NCBI GenBank assembly: GCA_900754715.1
Contig: CAAEDX010000247.1
Location: 1-31,398 of the forward strand
Direction: 5' to 3'
DNA length: 31,398 bases
DNA from: Erysipelotrichaceae bacterium
GTDB taxonomy: Bacteria; Bacillota_I; Bacilli_A; Erysipelotrichales; Erysipelotrichaceae
Part shown: in pieces, positions 1 through 7,445 of the stretch
Numbering within the stretch: the stretch's first letter is position 1
Layout of the letters: every line of letters starts with the position of its first letter
Notes under the pieces: generated by a model
Told to the model about the DNA's origin: nothing
Seen by the model: the letters and a program-made list of their open reading frames with translations, nothing else
Database searches by the model: none
Program-made: the position numbers and the translations under genes

Positions 1-826
1 AAACGGCGAAAAGCTGGAACGCTGGAAAGACATCATCCTGCGCCGGCCCGACCCGCTGGCGCTGTGGCCGATCGCGCGTGAAGAAGGCCTCTGGGTCCAT
101 CCCCATGCCCGCTATCACCGCTCTGCCAAAGGCGGCGGACACTGGGAGTACCTGAGGTCATTTCCGGAAAGCTGGAGCGTTCATTATGGCAAGCTGCGCT
201 TCAAGGTCAGCCCCACTGGCTTCAAGCATACCGGCCTCTTTCCTGAACAAGCTGCCAACTGGGACTTCATGACGGACAAGATCGCGCATGCCGGCCGACC
301 GATCCGCGTGCTCAACTTGTTCGCTTATACCGGAGGCGCCACCATGGCCTGCGCCGCTGCCGGCGCGCAGGAAGTCGTACATGTCGATGCTGCCAAGGGC
401 ATGGTGCAATGGGCCAAAGAGAACATGGTGCTCTCACACCTGGAAGACCGTCATATCCGCTTCATCGTCGATGATGTCCTGAAATTCGTCGCGCGCGAGA
501 AACGCCGAGGACGCACATATCATGCCATCATCATGGATCCGCCCAGTTATGGCCGCGGGCCTAAGGGAGAGATCTGGAAGATCGAAGATCAGCTCTACCC
601 GCTCGTCAGCGCCTGCATGGATATCCTGGATGAAGATCCGTTGTTTTTCCTGATCAACTCATATACGACCGGCTTCCCGGCCAGCGTGCTGCGCAATATC
701 CTCATCGCTACCATATTGCGCCGCCATCCCGAAGGGAGCGTGGAAGCCGGAGAGATCGGCCTGCCCGTCAGTGCTTCCTCGCTCGTCCTGCCCTGCGGCA
801 TCTATGGCCGCTGGATCGCCAGATGA
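1..826 (+). CDS. Class I SAM-dependent rRNA methyltransferase (COG1092/RlmI-like), 5'-truncated by the window
   Basis: The frame is open from base 2 to a TGA at 824-826, so the gene starts before the window and about 274 codons are visible. Upstream of the first internal Met (269) the frame reads FKHTGLFPEQAANWDFM, a motif recalled from the C-terminal methyltransferase domain of COG1092 proteins. The Rossmann SAM-binding region follows (VLNLFAYTGGATMACAAAGA), then the acidic loop VHVDAAKGMV and the catalytic-loop motif MDPPSYGRGPKGEIWK. Family members methylate 23S rRNA; the exact target base cannot be read from sequence. A PUA-type N-terminal domain, if present, lies outside the window. The gene ends in its own hairpin terminator. 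Family is fairly certain, substrate is not. Confidence 0.85.
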   Translation, partial: NGEKLERWKDIILRRPDPLALWPIAREEGLWVHPHARYHRSAKGGGHWEYLRSFPESWSVHYGKLRFKVSPTGFKHTGLFPEQAANWDFMTDKIAHAGRPIRVLNLFAYTGGATMACAAAGAQEVVHVDAAKGMVQWAKENMVLSHLEDRHIRFIVDDVLKFVAREKRRGRTYHAIIMDPPSYGRGPKGEIWKIEDQLYPLVSACMDILDEDPLFFLINSYTTGFPASVLRNILIATILRRHPEGSVEAGEIGLPVSASSLVLPCGIYGRWIAR

Positions 827-847
827 CTGTTTCGGCAGTCTTTTTTT
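825..847 (+). terminator. Rho-independent terminator after the methyltransferase gene
   Basis: A 5-bp stem GACTG/CAGTC with a 6-nt loop is followed by seven T residues. It overlaps the last bases of the stop codon. Confidence 0.8.
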
Positions 848-909
848 GTAAACATTTTCTCGTTCTTTCATCATTTACAAAATTAGTGAAATTTCTTTCT
901 TGCTTGCTC

Positions 910-938
910 TTGACGAATTTACAAATAAGGACTAATCT
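910..938 (+). promoter_or_regulatory. Likely sigma-A promoter of ilvE
   Basis: TTGACG (910-915), a 17-nt spacer and TAATCT (933-938) precede the ilvE ribosome binding site GAAAGGGG (955-962). The -35 is strong and the -10 is partial. The surrounding 850-950 stretch is clearly more AT-rich than the genes. Confidence 0.55.
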
Positions 939-970
939 TAAAACAGTGATCATTGAAAGGGGTAATTTTC

Positions 971-2038
971 ATGGAGATCAAGATCGAACGCGCGAAAACG
1001 CTGAAGCCGAAACCGGCCGCAGACGCGGCACTGGGATTCGGCAAATACTATACCGACCACATGTTCGTCCTGGACTGGGACAAAGATCAAGGATGGCATG
1101 ATGCCCGCATCGTTCCGTTCGCACCGATACCGCTCGATCCTGCCACCATGGTGCTGCACTATGCGCAGGAGACATTTGAAGGTCTGAAGGCCTACCGCAC
1201 CAAGGATGGACGCATCCTGCTGTTCCGTCCGGAGATGAACGCCAGACGCTTTGCTAATTCCAACCGCCGTCTGTGCATGCCGGAGCTTTCAGAAGACATG
1301 TTCGTAGAAGCAGTAGAGGCACTTGTCTCTTATGAACAGGACTGGGTCCCGGCAAAAGAGGGCACCTCTCTCTATATCCGTCCGTTCATGTTTGCGACAG
1401 AGGCCGCGGTCGGCGTGCATCCGGCATCTTCTTATAAATTCGTCATCATCCTCTCACCGGTCGGCGCCTACTATCCGGAAGGCGTCAATCCGGTCAAGAT
1501 CTATGTCGAAGACGAATATGTCCGCGCCACCAAGGGCGGAACCGGCTTCACCAAATGCGGAGGCAACTACGCCGCCAGCATCGCCGCGCAGGTCAAAGCG
1601 GAAAAGCTCGGCTACACCCAGGTGCTCTGGCTCGATGGCGTAGAACGCAAATATGTCGAGGAAGTCGGCACGATGAACGTCATGTTCATGATCAACGATG
1701 AGATCATCACCGCGCCGTGCGAAGGCACCGTGCTGCCTGGCGTCACGCGGGATTCCATCATCCACATCCTGAAATCATGGGGGTATCAGGTCAGCGAACG
1801 TCACCTGGCCATCGATGAGCTGATGCAGGCCGGACATGACGGCACGCTGCAAGAGGCGTTTGGCACCGGCACCGCCGCCGTCATCTCACCGATCGGCGAG
1901 CTGCGCTACAAAGACGATGAAGTCATCATCCATGATTTCAAGACTGGCGAGCTCACGCAGAAACTGTATGATACGCTGACCGGCATCCAGTGGGGAGATA
2001 TCGAAGATACCTTCGGCTGGACCAGAGAAGTCAAGTAA
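971..2038 (+). CDS. ilvE: Branched-chain amino acid aminotransferase
   Basis: PLP-dependent fold-type IV transaminase that interconverts Val, Leu and Ile with their 2-oxo acids, using glutamate/2-oxoglutarate. The protein is 355 aa, typical for the long bacterial BCAT type. Seen in sequence: LHYAQETFEGLKAYR near residue 63, LYIRPFMFATE near 134, the PLP-lysine motif GFTKCGGNYAAS (Lys about 195), QVLWLDG and YVEEVGTMN. A TTG at 953 would add six residues, but the ATG at 971 lies 8 nt after GAAAGGGG and is preferred. It is monocistronic or weakly linked to the next gene, because a strong hairpin follows. No T-box or obvious CodY-like site is visible in the leader. Confidence 0.95.
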   Translation: MEIKIERAKTLKPKPAADAALGFGKYYTDHMFVLDWDKDQGWHDARIVPFAPIPLDPATMVLHYAQETFEGLKAYRTKDGRILLFRPEMNARRFANSNRRLCMPELSEDMFVEAVEALVSYEQDWVPAKEGTSLYIRPFMFATEAAVGVHPASSYKFVIILSPVGAYYPEGVNPVKIYVEDEYVRATKGGTGFTKCGGNYAASIAAQVKAEKLGYTQVLWLDGVERKYVEEVGTMNVMFMINDEIITAPCEGTVLPGVTRDSIIHILKSWGYQVSERHLAIDELMQAGHDGTLQEAFGTGTAAVISPIGELRYKDDEVIIHDFKTGELTQKLYDTLTGIQWGDIEDTFGWTREVK

Positions 2039-2041
2039 ATG

Positions 2042-2067
2042 ATCACCCGCGTCCGCGGGTGATTTTT
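2042..2067 (+). terminator. Rho-independent terminator after ilvE
   Basis: A 9-bp GC-rich stem (ATCACCCGC/GCGGGTGAT) with a 4-nt loop runs into five T residues. It lies only 12 nt before the next start codon, so the HAD gene is transcribed by leak-through or by a promoter I cannot see. Confidence 0.75.
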
Positions 2068-2079
2068 CAGGAGGATATC

Positions 2080-2775
2080 ATGAATCTCATCTTCGATCTC
2101 GATGATACTTTATACGATATGATGCAGCCGTTCCAGCGTGCCTGCCATGCTGTCTGGGGTCACCCGCTGCCGGTGGATCCGTGGACCCTGTTCATCCGTT
2201 CCCGGCGCGTCTCTGATGCGCTCTATCCCTTGATCGCGGAGGGCAGGCTCACCGTTGATGAGGTCGGCAGGCAGCGCATCCTGCAGGCCGCTTTTGCCAG
2301 CGGCATCGCGATGTCCGAAGCCGATGCCGCGCGTTTCCAGCAATGTTACCGTGCCAGCCAGTATGATGCTTCGCTCAGTCCTGGCATGCGTGATCTCCTC
2401 GAGCGGCTTGTCCATAGCCAAGTGACCATCGGCATCCTGACCAACGGTCCCGCTGAGCATCAGCGCCGCAAGATCGAAGGGCTCGCGCTGAACCGCTGGT
2501 TCGCACCGGATCATATCTTCATCTCTGGGGCCATCGGCTTGCAAAAGCCTGATCCCCGCGCATTCTGGCATGTCCAGGAAGCGCTGCGTCTAAAACCGGA
2601 GGCGACATGGTATATCGGCGACTCCCCATCCTGCGATGTCAAAGGGGCGCTCGACGCGGGATGGCACATGGTGTTCTTCAACCGCCGCGATCATGCCGCT
2701 TCGCTTTGTCCGGATGTCACGATCACCACTGAAGAGGCGCTCATCGCCTGGATCACAAAAGCCATCGCTCAGTGA
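2080..2775 (+). CDS. HAD-superfamily (subfamily IA) hydrolase
   Basis: A 231-aa phosphatase-type HAD protein. Motif I is DLDDTLYD at residues 6-13, with Asp6 as predicted nucleophile and Asp8 as general acid. Motif II is ILTNG, motif III is the Lys in GLQKPDPRAFW, and motif IV is IGDSPSCDVKGALDAGW. The helical stretch between motifs I and II is the C1-type cap. The start is fixed by AGGAGG at 2069-2074, five nt before the ATG; the longer frame upstream overlaps ilvE and its terminator. Substrate unknown: relatives include pyrimidine-nucleotidase and phosphoglycolate-phosphatase types. The stop codon sits inside the loop of its own terminator. Confidence 0.85.
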   Translation: MNLIFDLDDTLYDMMQPFQRACHAVWGHPLPVDPWTLFIRSRRVSDALYPLIAEGRLTVDEVGRQRILQAAFASGIAMSEADAARFQQCYRASQYDASLSPGMRDLLERLVHSQVTIGILTNGPAEHQRRKIEGLALNRWFAPDHIFISGAIGLQKPDPRAFWHVQEALRLKPEATWYIGDSPSCDVKGALDAGWHMVFFNRRDHAASLCPDVTITTEEALIAWITKAIAQ

Positions 2776-2789
2776 ACGATGGCTTTTTT
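2761..2789. terminator. Terminator between convergent HAD and M18 genes
   Basis: A 7-bp stem GCCATCG/CGATGGC is followed by six T residues on the plus strand. It lies between genes that converge, so it probably also protects the minus-strand operon, although the minus side has no good T-tract. Confidence 0.75.
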
Positions 2790-2791
2790 CA

Positions 2792-4174
2792 TTATCCGGC
2801 ATATTTCAGGAAAGCCTGATAGCCGCGGTAAGTCTCATAGATATCGGCCTTGGAGCTGATCTCCCAAGGCGCATGCATGTTATGCAGCGCTACCCCGCAG
2901 TCGATGACCTCCATGCCATAATTGGCCAGGATATAGGCGATGGTCCCGCCGCCGCCCTGATCGACCTTGCCCAGCTCGCTGGTCTGCATATGCACGCCGT
3001 CCTTTTCCATGATCGCGCGCAGCTCCGCGATATATTCCGCGTTGGCGTCGTTGCAGCCGCTCTTGCCGCGTGCGCCGGTATACTTGTTGAAGACGATGCC
3101 TCTGCCAAAATACGCACAGTTGTTGGTCTCCATCACACTGGCATAATTGGGATCGAAGGCCGCCGATACATCGCTGCTCAGCATGCGTGAATTCTGCAAG
3201 GCACGCCGCAGCTTCAGCTCCGAATAATCGCCCATGGCGTTCATCACTTCAGCCAGCGCATTGACGAAGAAGTGGGACTGCATGCCGGTCGCGCCCTGAC
3301 TGCCGACCTCTTCCTTGTCCACCAGCAGACAAACCGCACTCTTGTCCACATGCGCCATGGCCAGCATGGCCCGCAAGGAAGTATAGGCGCATACGCGGTC
3401 ATCCTGCCCATAGCCCAGGATCATCGAACGATCAATGCCCAGATCACGCGCGGGGCCGGCCGGCACGACTTCGATCTCGGCCGAGATGAAATCCTCTTCT
3501 TCGATCGCATAGCGCTCTGCGAGCAGCTTCAGCACATTGGCCTTCACCTTGTCCTTTTCCGTTTCCGTAAGCGGCATGGAACCGAAGGTCACATTGAGGT
3601 CTTCGCCTTCGATGACAGATGCAGCCTTCTTCTGCATCTGATCATTGGCCAGATGCACGAGCAAATCAGATACGCAGAACACTGGATCATCTTCTTTCTC
3701 GCCGATGTTGACCATGACCTTGGTGCCGTCCTTCTTCACGATGACGCCATGCAAAGCCAGCGGCAGCGTCACCCACTGATATTTCTTGATGCCGCCATAG
3801 TAATGCGTATCCAGGTAAGCGATCTCGCTGTTTTCATACAGCGGGTTCTGCTTCAGATCCAGGCGCGGGGAATCGATGTGCGCGCCCAAGATATGCAGCC
3901 CCTCCTCCAGCGGACGATCGCCAAGGTGAAAGAGCACCAGCGACTTGTCCATCATCACATAATACACTTTATCCTGTGGTTTCAATGTCGCCTTAGTTTC
4001 GATGATCTCGCGCAGGCTGCGATAACCGTTTGCCCGTGCCATGCGGACACCGGCCGCAGCGCATTCCCGCTCGGTCTTGTTCTCGGAGATGAAGCGGCGG
4101 TACTCTTCGCCCAGCTCCATCACTTCCTGCAGCTGAGCGGCGCTGTAGGATTCCCAAGCATTTTTCTTATCCAT
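2792..4174 (-). CDS. M18 family aminopeptidase (aspartyl aminopeptidase type)
   Basis: A 460-aa cytosolic dinuclear-zinc exopeptidase of the M18/LAP4 family, which removes N-terminal residues, often acidic ones. Metal-site motifs are visible: GAHIDSPRLDL (His99, Asp101), LVDKEEVGSQG (the Glu pair, with one catalytic), SSDVSAAFDP and the C-terminal LHNMHAPWE, whose His is the last ligand. GIKKYQWVTLPLALHG is the typical M18 segment. The length fits the family. It starts 3 nt after the stop of the hydrolase::racemase gene, with GGAGGG about 8 nt upstream of the ATG, so the two genes form an operon. The window also carries an unrelated M17 aminopeptidase. Confidence 0.93.
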   Translation of the reverse strand: MDKKNAWESYSAAQLQEVMELGEEYRRFISENKTERECAAAGVRMARANGYRSLREIIETKATLKPQDKVYYVMMDKSLVLFHLGDRPLEEGLHILGAHIDSPRLDLKQNPLYENSEIAYLDTHYYGGIKKYQWVTLPLALHGVIVKKDGTKVMVNIGEKEDDPVFCVSDLLVHLANDQMQKKAASVIEGEDLNVTFGSMPLTETEKDKVKANVLKLLAERYAIEEEDFISAEIEVVPAGPARDLGIDRSMILGYGQDDRVCAYTSLRAMLAMAHVDKSAVCLLVDKEEVGSQGATGMQSHFFVNALAEVMNAMGDYSELKLRRALQNSRMLSSDVSAAFDPNYASVMETNNCAYFGRGIVFNKYTGARGKSGCNDANAEYIAELRAIMEKDGVHMQTSELGKVDQGGGGTIAYILANYGMEVIDCGVALHNMHAPWEISSKADIYETYRGYQAFLKYAG

Positions 4175-4177
4175 TTT

Positions 4178-5548
4178 TTATCCCTCCAACAGTTCAATTG
4201 AACGATCCAGCAGACACAGATCCGTGGATGAATTTTCGATCACGATGCCGCCTTGCCCTTGTGCGCACAGTGCCCCGCGCTGTGTCAGCAGATCCGCCAG
4301 GTGCATGACGGTGCCATGGTTGCCATCGATGAGCGCGACCTCCTTTGGCAGCATATCCACAAAATAAGGACGATAAAACACAAAATGCGTGCAGCCCAGC
4401 ACGATGCTGTCGACGTGCGTCAGGTCATAGGGCGTCAGATATTCACGCAAGGCCTGCATGATCGTCTCGCGCTCACGCAGCCGGCCTTGTTCCACCAGTT
4501 CGACCAGCCGGGGACAGGGCTGTTTCCAGATCGTGTGCTCATTCTGAAAGCGCTCCATCAGCTTGGCAAACTTCTGTTCCTTCAAGGTCAGCTGCGTGGC
4601 TGTCACGATGATGCGCTGGTGCGGACCGCGTTCTGCCGCCACTTTCAGCGCCGGCTCCATGCCGACGATGGGCAGCTGCGGATAGCGCGCGCGCAGCTCA
4701 TTCACGCAGGCACTGGTCGCCGTATTGCATGCGATGACGATGGCCTTGACATGATGGGCGATCATATGTTCACAGATGGCGATGCACAGTGTGCGGATCG
4801 CTTCGCGGTCCCTGACGCCATAAGGGGCATGGGCGCTGTCGCCATAGTACAGGAAATGCTCATGCGGCAGACAGCGCCGCAGCTCACGCAGCACACTGAT
4901 GCCGCCCAGCCCGGAATCAAAGATGCCGACCGGCGAAACATCTTCCTGCACCGCACGCTGGCCATGGCCGCATGCTTCGAGCACGCCGGCCATGGCCTGA
5001 CCGACTTGTTCATGCGCGGCTGCACCGCCCGATCCGCGCAGCGAGTGATCAAGACCAGGAAAGCGCAGGCACAAAGCCGGGCAGCGGCTCAGCCAGTTCA
5101 GATCTGCTTCGCTCAGAAACGGATCTGCTTCGCCATAGCAGACCACATCTTCCGGACGTATATAAGGAAAGGTCTGTGCCAGCGGCGTGAGCATTACGCA
5201 GCGCTCATCTGCCTTGCGCAGCGATCCAGCCACGATGGTGCCGAAGCTTTTGGCGATCCATATCCGATGCGCATGCGGCAGCTGCGTGAGCAGCGCAGCT
5301 GCGCGCTTGCAGGCAAGCGGCAGACAATCCGCCACGCTCTCCTTCATCCGCTGTTTATCATATGGCAGTTCACCGAAAGATAAGCAGAGCACGTCGAACC
5401 CTGCCTGCAGCGCCAGCTTTCTGGCTGCCTGCAGCAGCGGCCGCTCAAACGAATAGCCAAAGCCCGGCAGCAGCACTACGCATGTATCGCTGTCCTGCGT
5501 ATAAAGCGCGGCGTGGCTTTCCTCTGCATAGATCATCCTCACTCTCAT
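4178..5548 (-). CDS. murI: Alpha/beta-hydrolase domain fused to glutamate racemase
   Basis: A 456-aa two-domain protein. Residues 1 to about 200 look like a small alpha/beta hydrolase: VVLLPGFGYS, a nucleophile elbow WIAKSFGTIVAG (Ser101), an acid in YGEADPF (Asp142) and a His in GLDHSLRG (His168). From about residue 206 a complete glutamate racemase follows: VGIFDSGLGGISVLREL, then IACNTATS (Cys274) and LGCTHF (Cys386, His388), the two-cysteine pair that interconverts L- and D-Glu for peptidoglycan. MurI alone is about 260 aa, so the N-terminal domain is extra. The upstream ATG at 5572 lies before the predicted transcription start, so the ATG at 5548 is chosen; 5536 is possible. A GTG six codons before VGIFDSG could be an internal start but has no clear ribosome site. 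The hydrolase substrate is unknown. Confidence 0.9.
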   Translation of the reverse strand: MRVRMIYAEESHAALYTQDSDTCVVLLPGFGYSFERPLLQAARKLALQAGFDVLCLSFGELPYDKQRMKESVADCLPLACKRAAALLTQLPHAHRIWIAKSFGTIVAGSLRKADERCVMLTPLAQTFPYIRPEDVVCYGEADPFLSEADLNWLSRCPALCLRFPGLDHSLRGSGGAAAHEQVGQAMAGVLEACGHGQRAVQEDVSPVGIFDSGLGGISVLRELRRCLPHEHFLYYGDSAHAPYGVRDREAIRTLCIAICEHMIAHHVKAIVIACNTATSACVNELRARYPQLPIVGMEPALKVAAERGPHQRIIVTATQLTLKEQKFAKLMERFQNEHTIWKQPCPRLVELVEQGRLRERETIMQALREYLTPYDLTHVDSIVLGCTHFVFYRPYFVDMLPKEVALIDGNHGTVMHLADLLTQRGALCAQGQGGIVIENSSTDLCLLDRSIELLEG

Positions 5549-5574
5549 CTCATCACATCCACTTCTCAGCATCC

Positions 5575-5603
5575 ATTGTAATGATTCAGGGGCAGAAAGT
5601 CAA
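5575..5603 (-). promoter_or_regulatory. Sigma-A promoter of the hydrolase::murI - M18 operon
   Basis: On the minus strand TTGACT, a 17-nt spacer and TACAAT form a near-consensus promoter. It places the transcription start near 5568, which excludes the ATG at 5572 as start codon. Confidence 0.75.
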
Positions 5604-5613
5604 AGCAATCCAT

Positions 5614-5646
5614 CGGAAACAGGCAGAAGCGAGCGCTTCTGCCTGT
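5614..5646 (-). terminator. Terminator of the ABC exporter operon
   Basis: A perfect 12-bp stem (ACAGGCAGAAGC/GCTTCTGCCTGT, 4-nt loop) lies directly after the exporter stop codon. On the minus strand it is followed only by TTTCC, so the U-tract is weak. It overlaps nothing else. Confidence 0.65.
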
Positions 5647-5648
5647 GT

Positions 5649-7445
5649 TCATGCGATACGTTTCTGTTTGTCCGCAAACTGGGAATTGTAAAGCTTTTCA
5701 TAGACGCCCCGCTTGGCCAGCAGGCTCTCATGCGTGCCTTGCTCAACGATATCCCCATGCTGGATGACCAGGATGAGGTCAGCGTTGCGGATGGTGGAAA
5801 GCCGGTGCGCGATGACAAAGCTCGTGCGGTTGCGCATGACGCGCTGCATAGCTTCCTGCAGCATCTGTTCCAGCCGCGTATCGACCGAGCTGGTCGCCTC
5901 ATCGAGAATGAGGATCTGAGGATCCTTGAGGATCGCGCGGGCGATCGTCAGCAGCTGCTTCTCGCCCTGTGAGATGTTGTTGGCCTCCTCATTGAGCATC
6001 GTGTCATAGCCATGGCTCAGCGTGCGGATGAAATGATGCACATTAGCCATCTTGGCCGCGTCGATGACTTCGTCCTTGCGCGCATTCAGCCGCCCATAGC
6101 GGATGTTGTCATAGATCGAGCCGCTGAACAGCCACGTATCCTGCAGGACCAGCGAGAATAATGAACGCAGGTCTTCTCGCTTCATGTCGCGGATATCCAC
6201 GCCATCGATCTTGATGCTGCCGCCTTTGACGTCATAAAAGCGCAGCAGCAGGTTCATGAGCGTCGTCTTGCCGGCGCCGGTCGGTCCGACGAGCGCCACC
6301 ATCTGTCCCTGCTTCACTTCGATATTCACATCCTTCATGAGCAGGCTGTCATCATAACCGAACTGCACATGCTCGAAGCTGACGTTGCCTTTCAGCTGGG
6401 AGATGTCCGCAGCAGGTTCTTTTTCTGGCACTTCTTCCTCTTCCTCAAGCATGCCGAAGATGCGTCCCATGGCCGCAAATGCCGCTTGTACCTGCGCCGA
6501 AAGCTGCGAGATCTGCGACAGCGGGTCATTGATCTGCCAGATGTAGCGGATGAACGCCTGCAGGCTGCCGACCCGGATAGTGCCGTCGATGACAAAGAAA
6601 CAGCCCAGCACGGCCACCGCGCCGATCGTCAGATATGTGCACAGCGAGACAAGCGGCGAGATCAGGCTGGAGACAAACTGTGCCTTGAAGCTGGCGCGGC
6701 ACATATGCTCATTGACCTCGCAGAAACGCGCTTTCGCGTCGTCTTGCTTGCCATAGAGGACGATCTCACTGAAGCCGCCATACATCTCTGTGATCGTGCC
6801 ATTCAGCTCACCAAGCGTCGTCTGCTGCTCATCAAACAAGCGCTGTGACCGCTTGACGATGATACGCGTGATGAGCAGCGAAGTCGGGATGATGATGAGC
6901 GCCACCAGCGTCATGACCGCATTGATGCTCAGCATCATCGTGATGACGAACAGGAACGTCAGGATGCCGCCGACCACTCTGGTGAGCGTCTGCTGCAAGG
7001 CATTGCTCAGCGCGTCCACATCATTGGTCACCCGGCTGAGCACATCGCCGAAAGGATGATCGTCAAAATAGCGCACTGGCAGCCGCTGGATCTTCTGCTG
7101 CAGGGCATTGCGCAGATCATGCATCGTCCCCTGGATCGCGTCGGTCAGAAAGAACGCCGTGATCAGCTGAGAGACGGTCTTGAGCAGATACAGCCCCAGC
7201 AAGACGAGCATGATCTTCAGGATGATATCAAAATGCACATGGGCGCCTTCTACACCATTCATGATGGCGATGGCGTCATCGCTCAGCTGGGAGGTGATCA
7301 GGCCTTCCACGCTGGGATTGAGCGCAAAGGTCAGCTGAGAGACCACCACCATGAGCAGCGCCAGGATCGCCTTGCCCCGGTACGGCCTCATGAAGCGCAG
7401 CACGCCGGCCATGCATGCCCGGACACCTGCTTTTTTATTTTCCAT
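5649..7445 (-). CDS. ABC exporter half-transporter, catalytic-site subunit
   Basis: A 598-aa type IV ABC half-transporter: an N-terminal membrane domain with about six hydrophobic segments (residues 20-320) and a C-terminal nucleotide-binding domain. Walker A is GPTGAGKTTL, Walker B is ILILDEATSSVD with an intact catalytic Glu, and the H-loop is VIAHRLST. The signature is ISQGEKQLL rather than LSGGQ. The ATG follows GAGGAGG and overlaps the 3' end of the upstream exporter gene by 11 nt, so both are co-translated. The partner's NBD has a degenerate site, so the pair should form an asymmetric heterodimer of the BmrCD/TM287-288 kind. The substrate is unknown; multidrug export is a family-based guess supported by the nearby PadR regulator. 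Confidence 0.92.
   Translation of the reverse strand: MENKKAGVRACMAGVLRFMRPYRGKAILALLMVVVSQLTFALNPSVEGLITSQLSDDAIAIMNGVEGAHVHFDIILKIMLVLLGLYLLKTVSQLITAFFLTDAIQGTMHDLRNALQQKIQRLPVRYFDDHPFGDVLSRVTNDVDALSNALQQTLTRVVGGILTFLFVITMMLSINAVMTLVALIIIPTSLLITRIIVKRSQRLFDEQQTTLGELNGTITEMYGGFSEIVLYGKQDDAKARFCEVNEHMCRASFKAQFVSSLISPLVSLCTYLTIGAVAVLGCFFVIDGTIRVGSLQAFIRYIWQINDPLSQISQLSAQVQAAFAAMGRIFGMLEEEEEVPEKEPAADISQLKGNVSFEHVQFGYDDSLLMKDVNIEVKQGQMVALVGPTGAGKTTLMNLLLRFYDVKGGSIKIDGVDIRDMKREDLRSLFSLVLQDTWLFSGSIYDNIRYGRLNARKDEVIDAAKMANVHHFIRTLSHGYDTMLNEEANNISQGEKQLLTIARAILKDPQILILDEATSSVDTRLEQMLQEAMQRVMRNRTSFVIAHRLSTIRNADLILVIQHGDIVEQGTHESLLAKRGVYEKLYNSQFADKQKRIA

Noticed and set aside
3272..4201. 309-codon plus-strand frame antisense to the M18 gene
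   Set aside because: His/Gln-rich shadow; the M18 metal motifs on the minus strand settle the coding strand.
4253..5383. 376-codon plus-strand frame antisense to the hydrolase::murI fusion
   Set aside because: No recognisable domain, and both domains on the minus strand have intact catalytic motifs.
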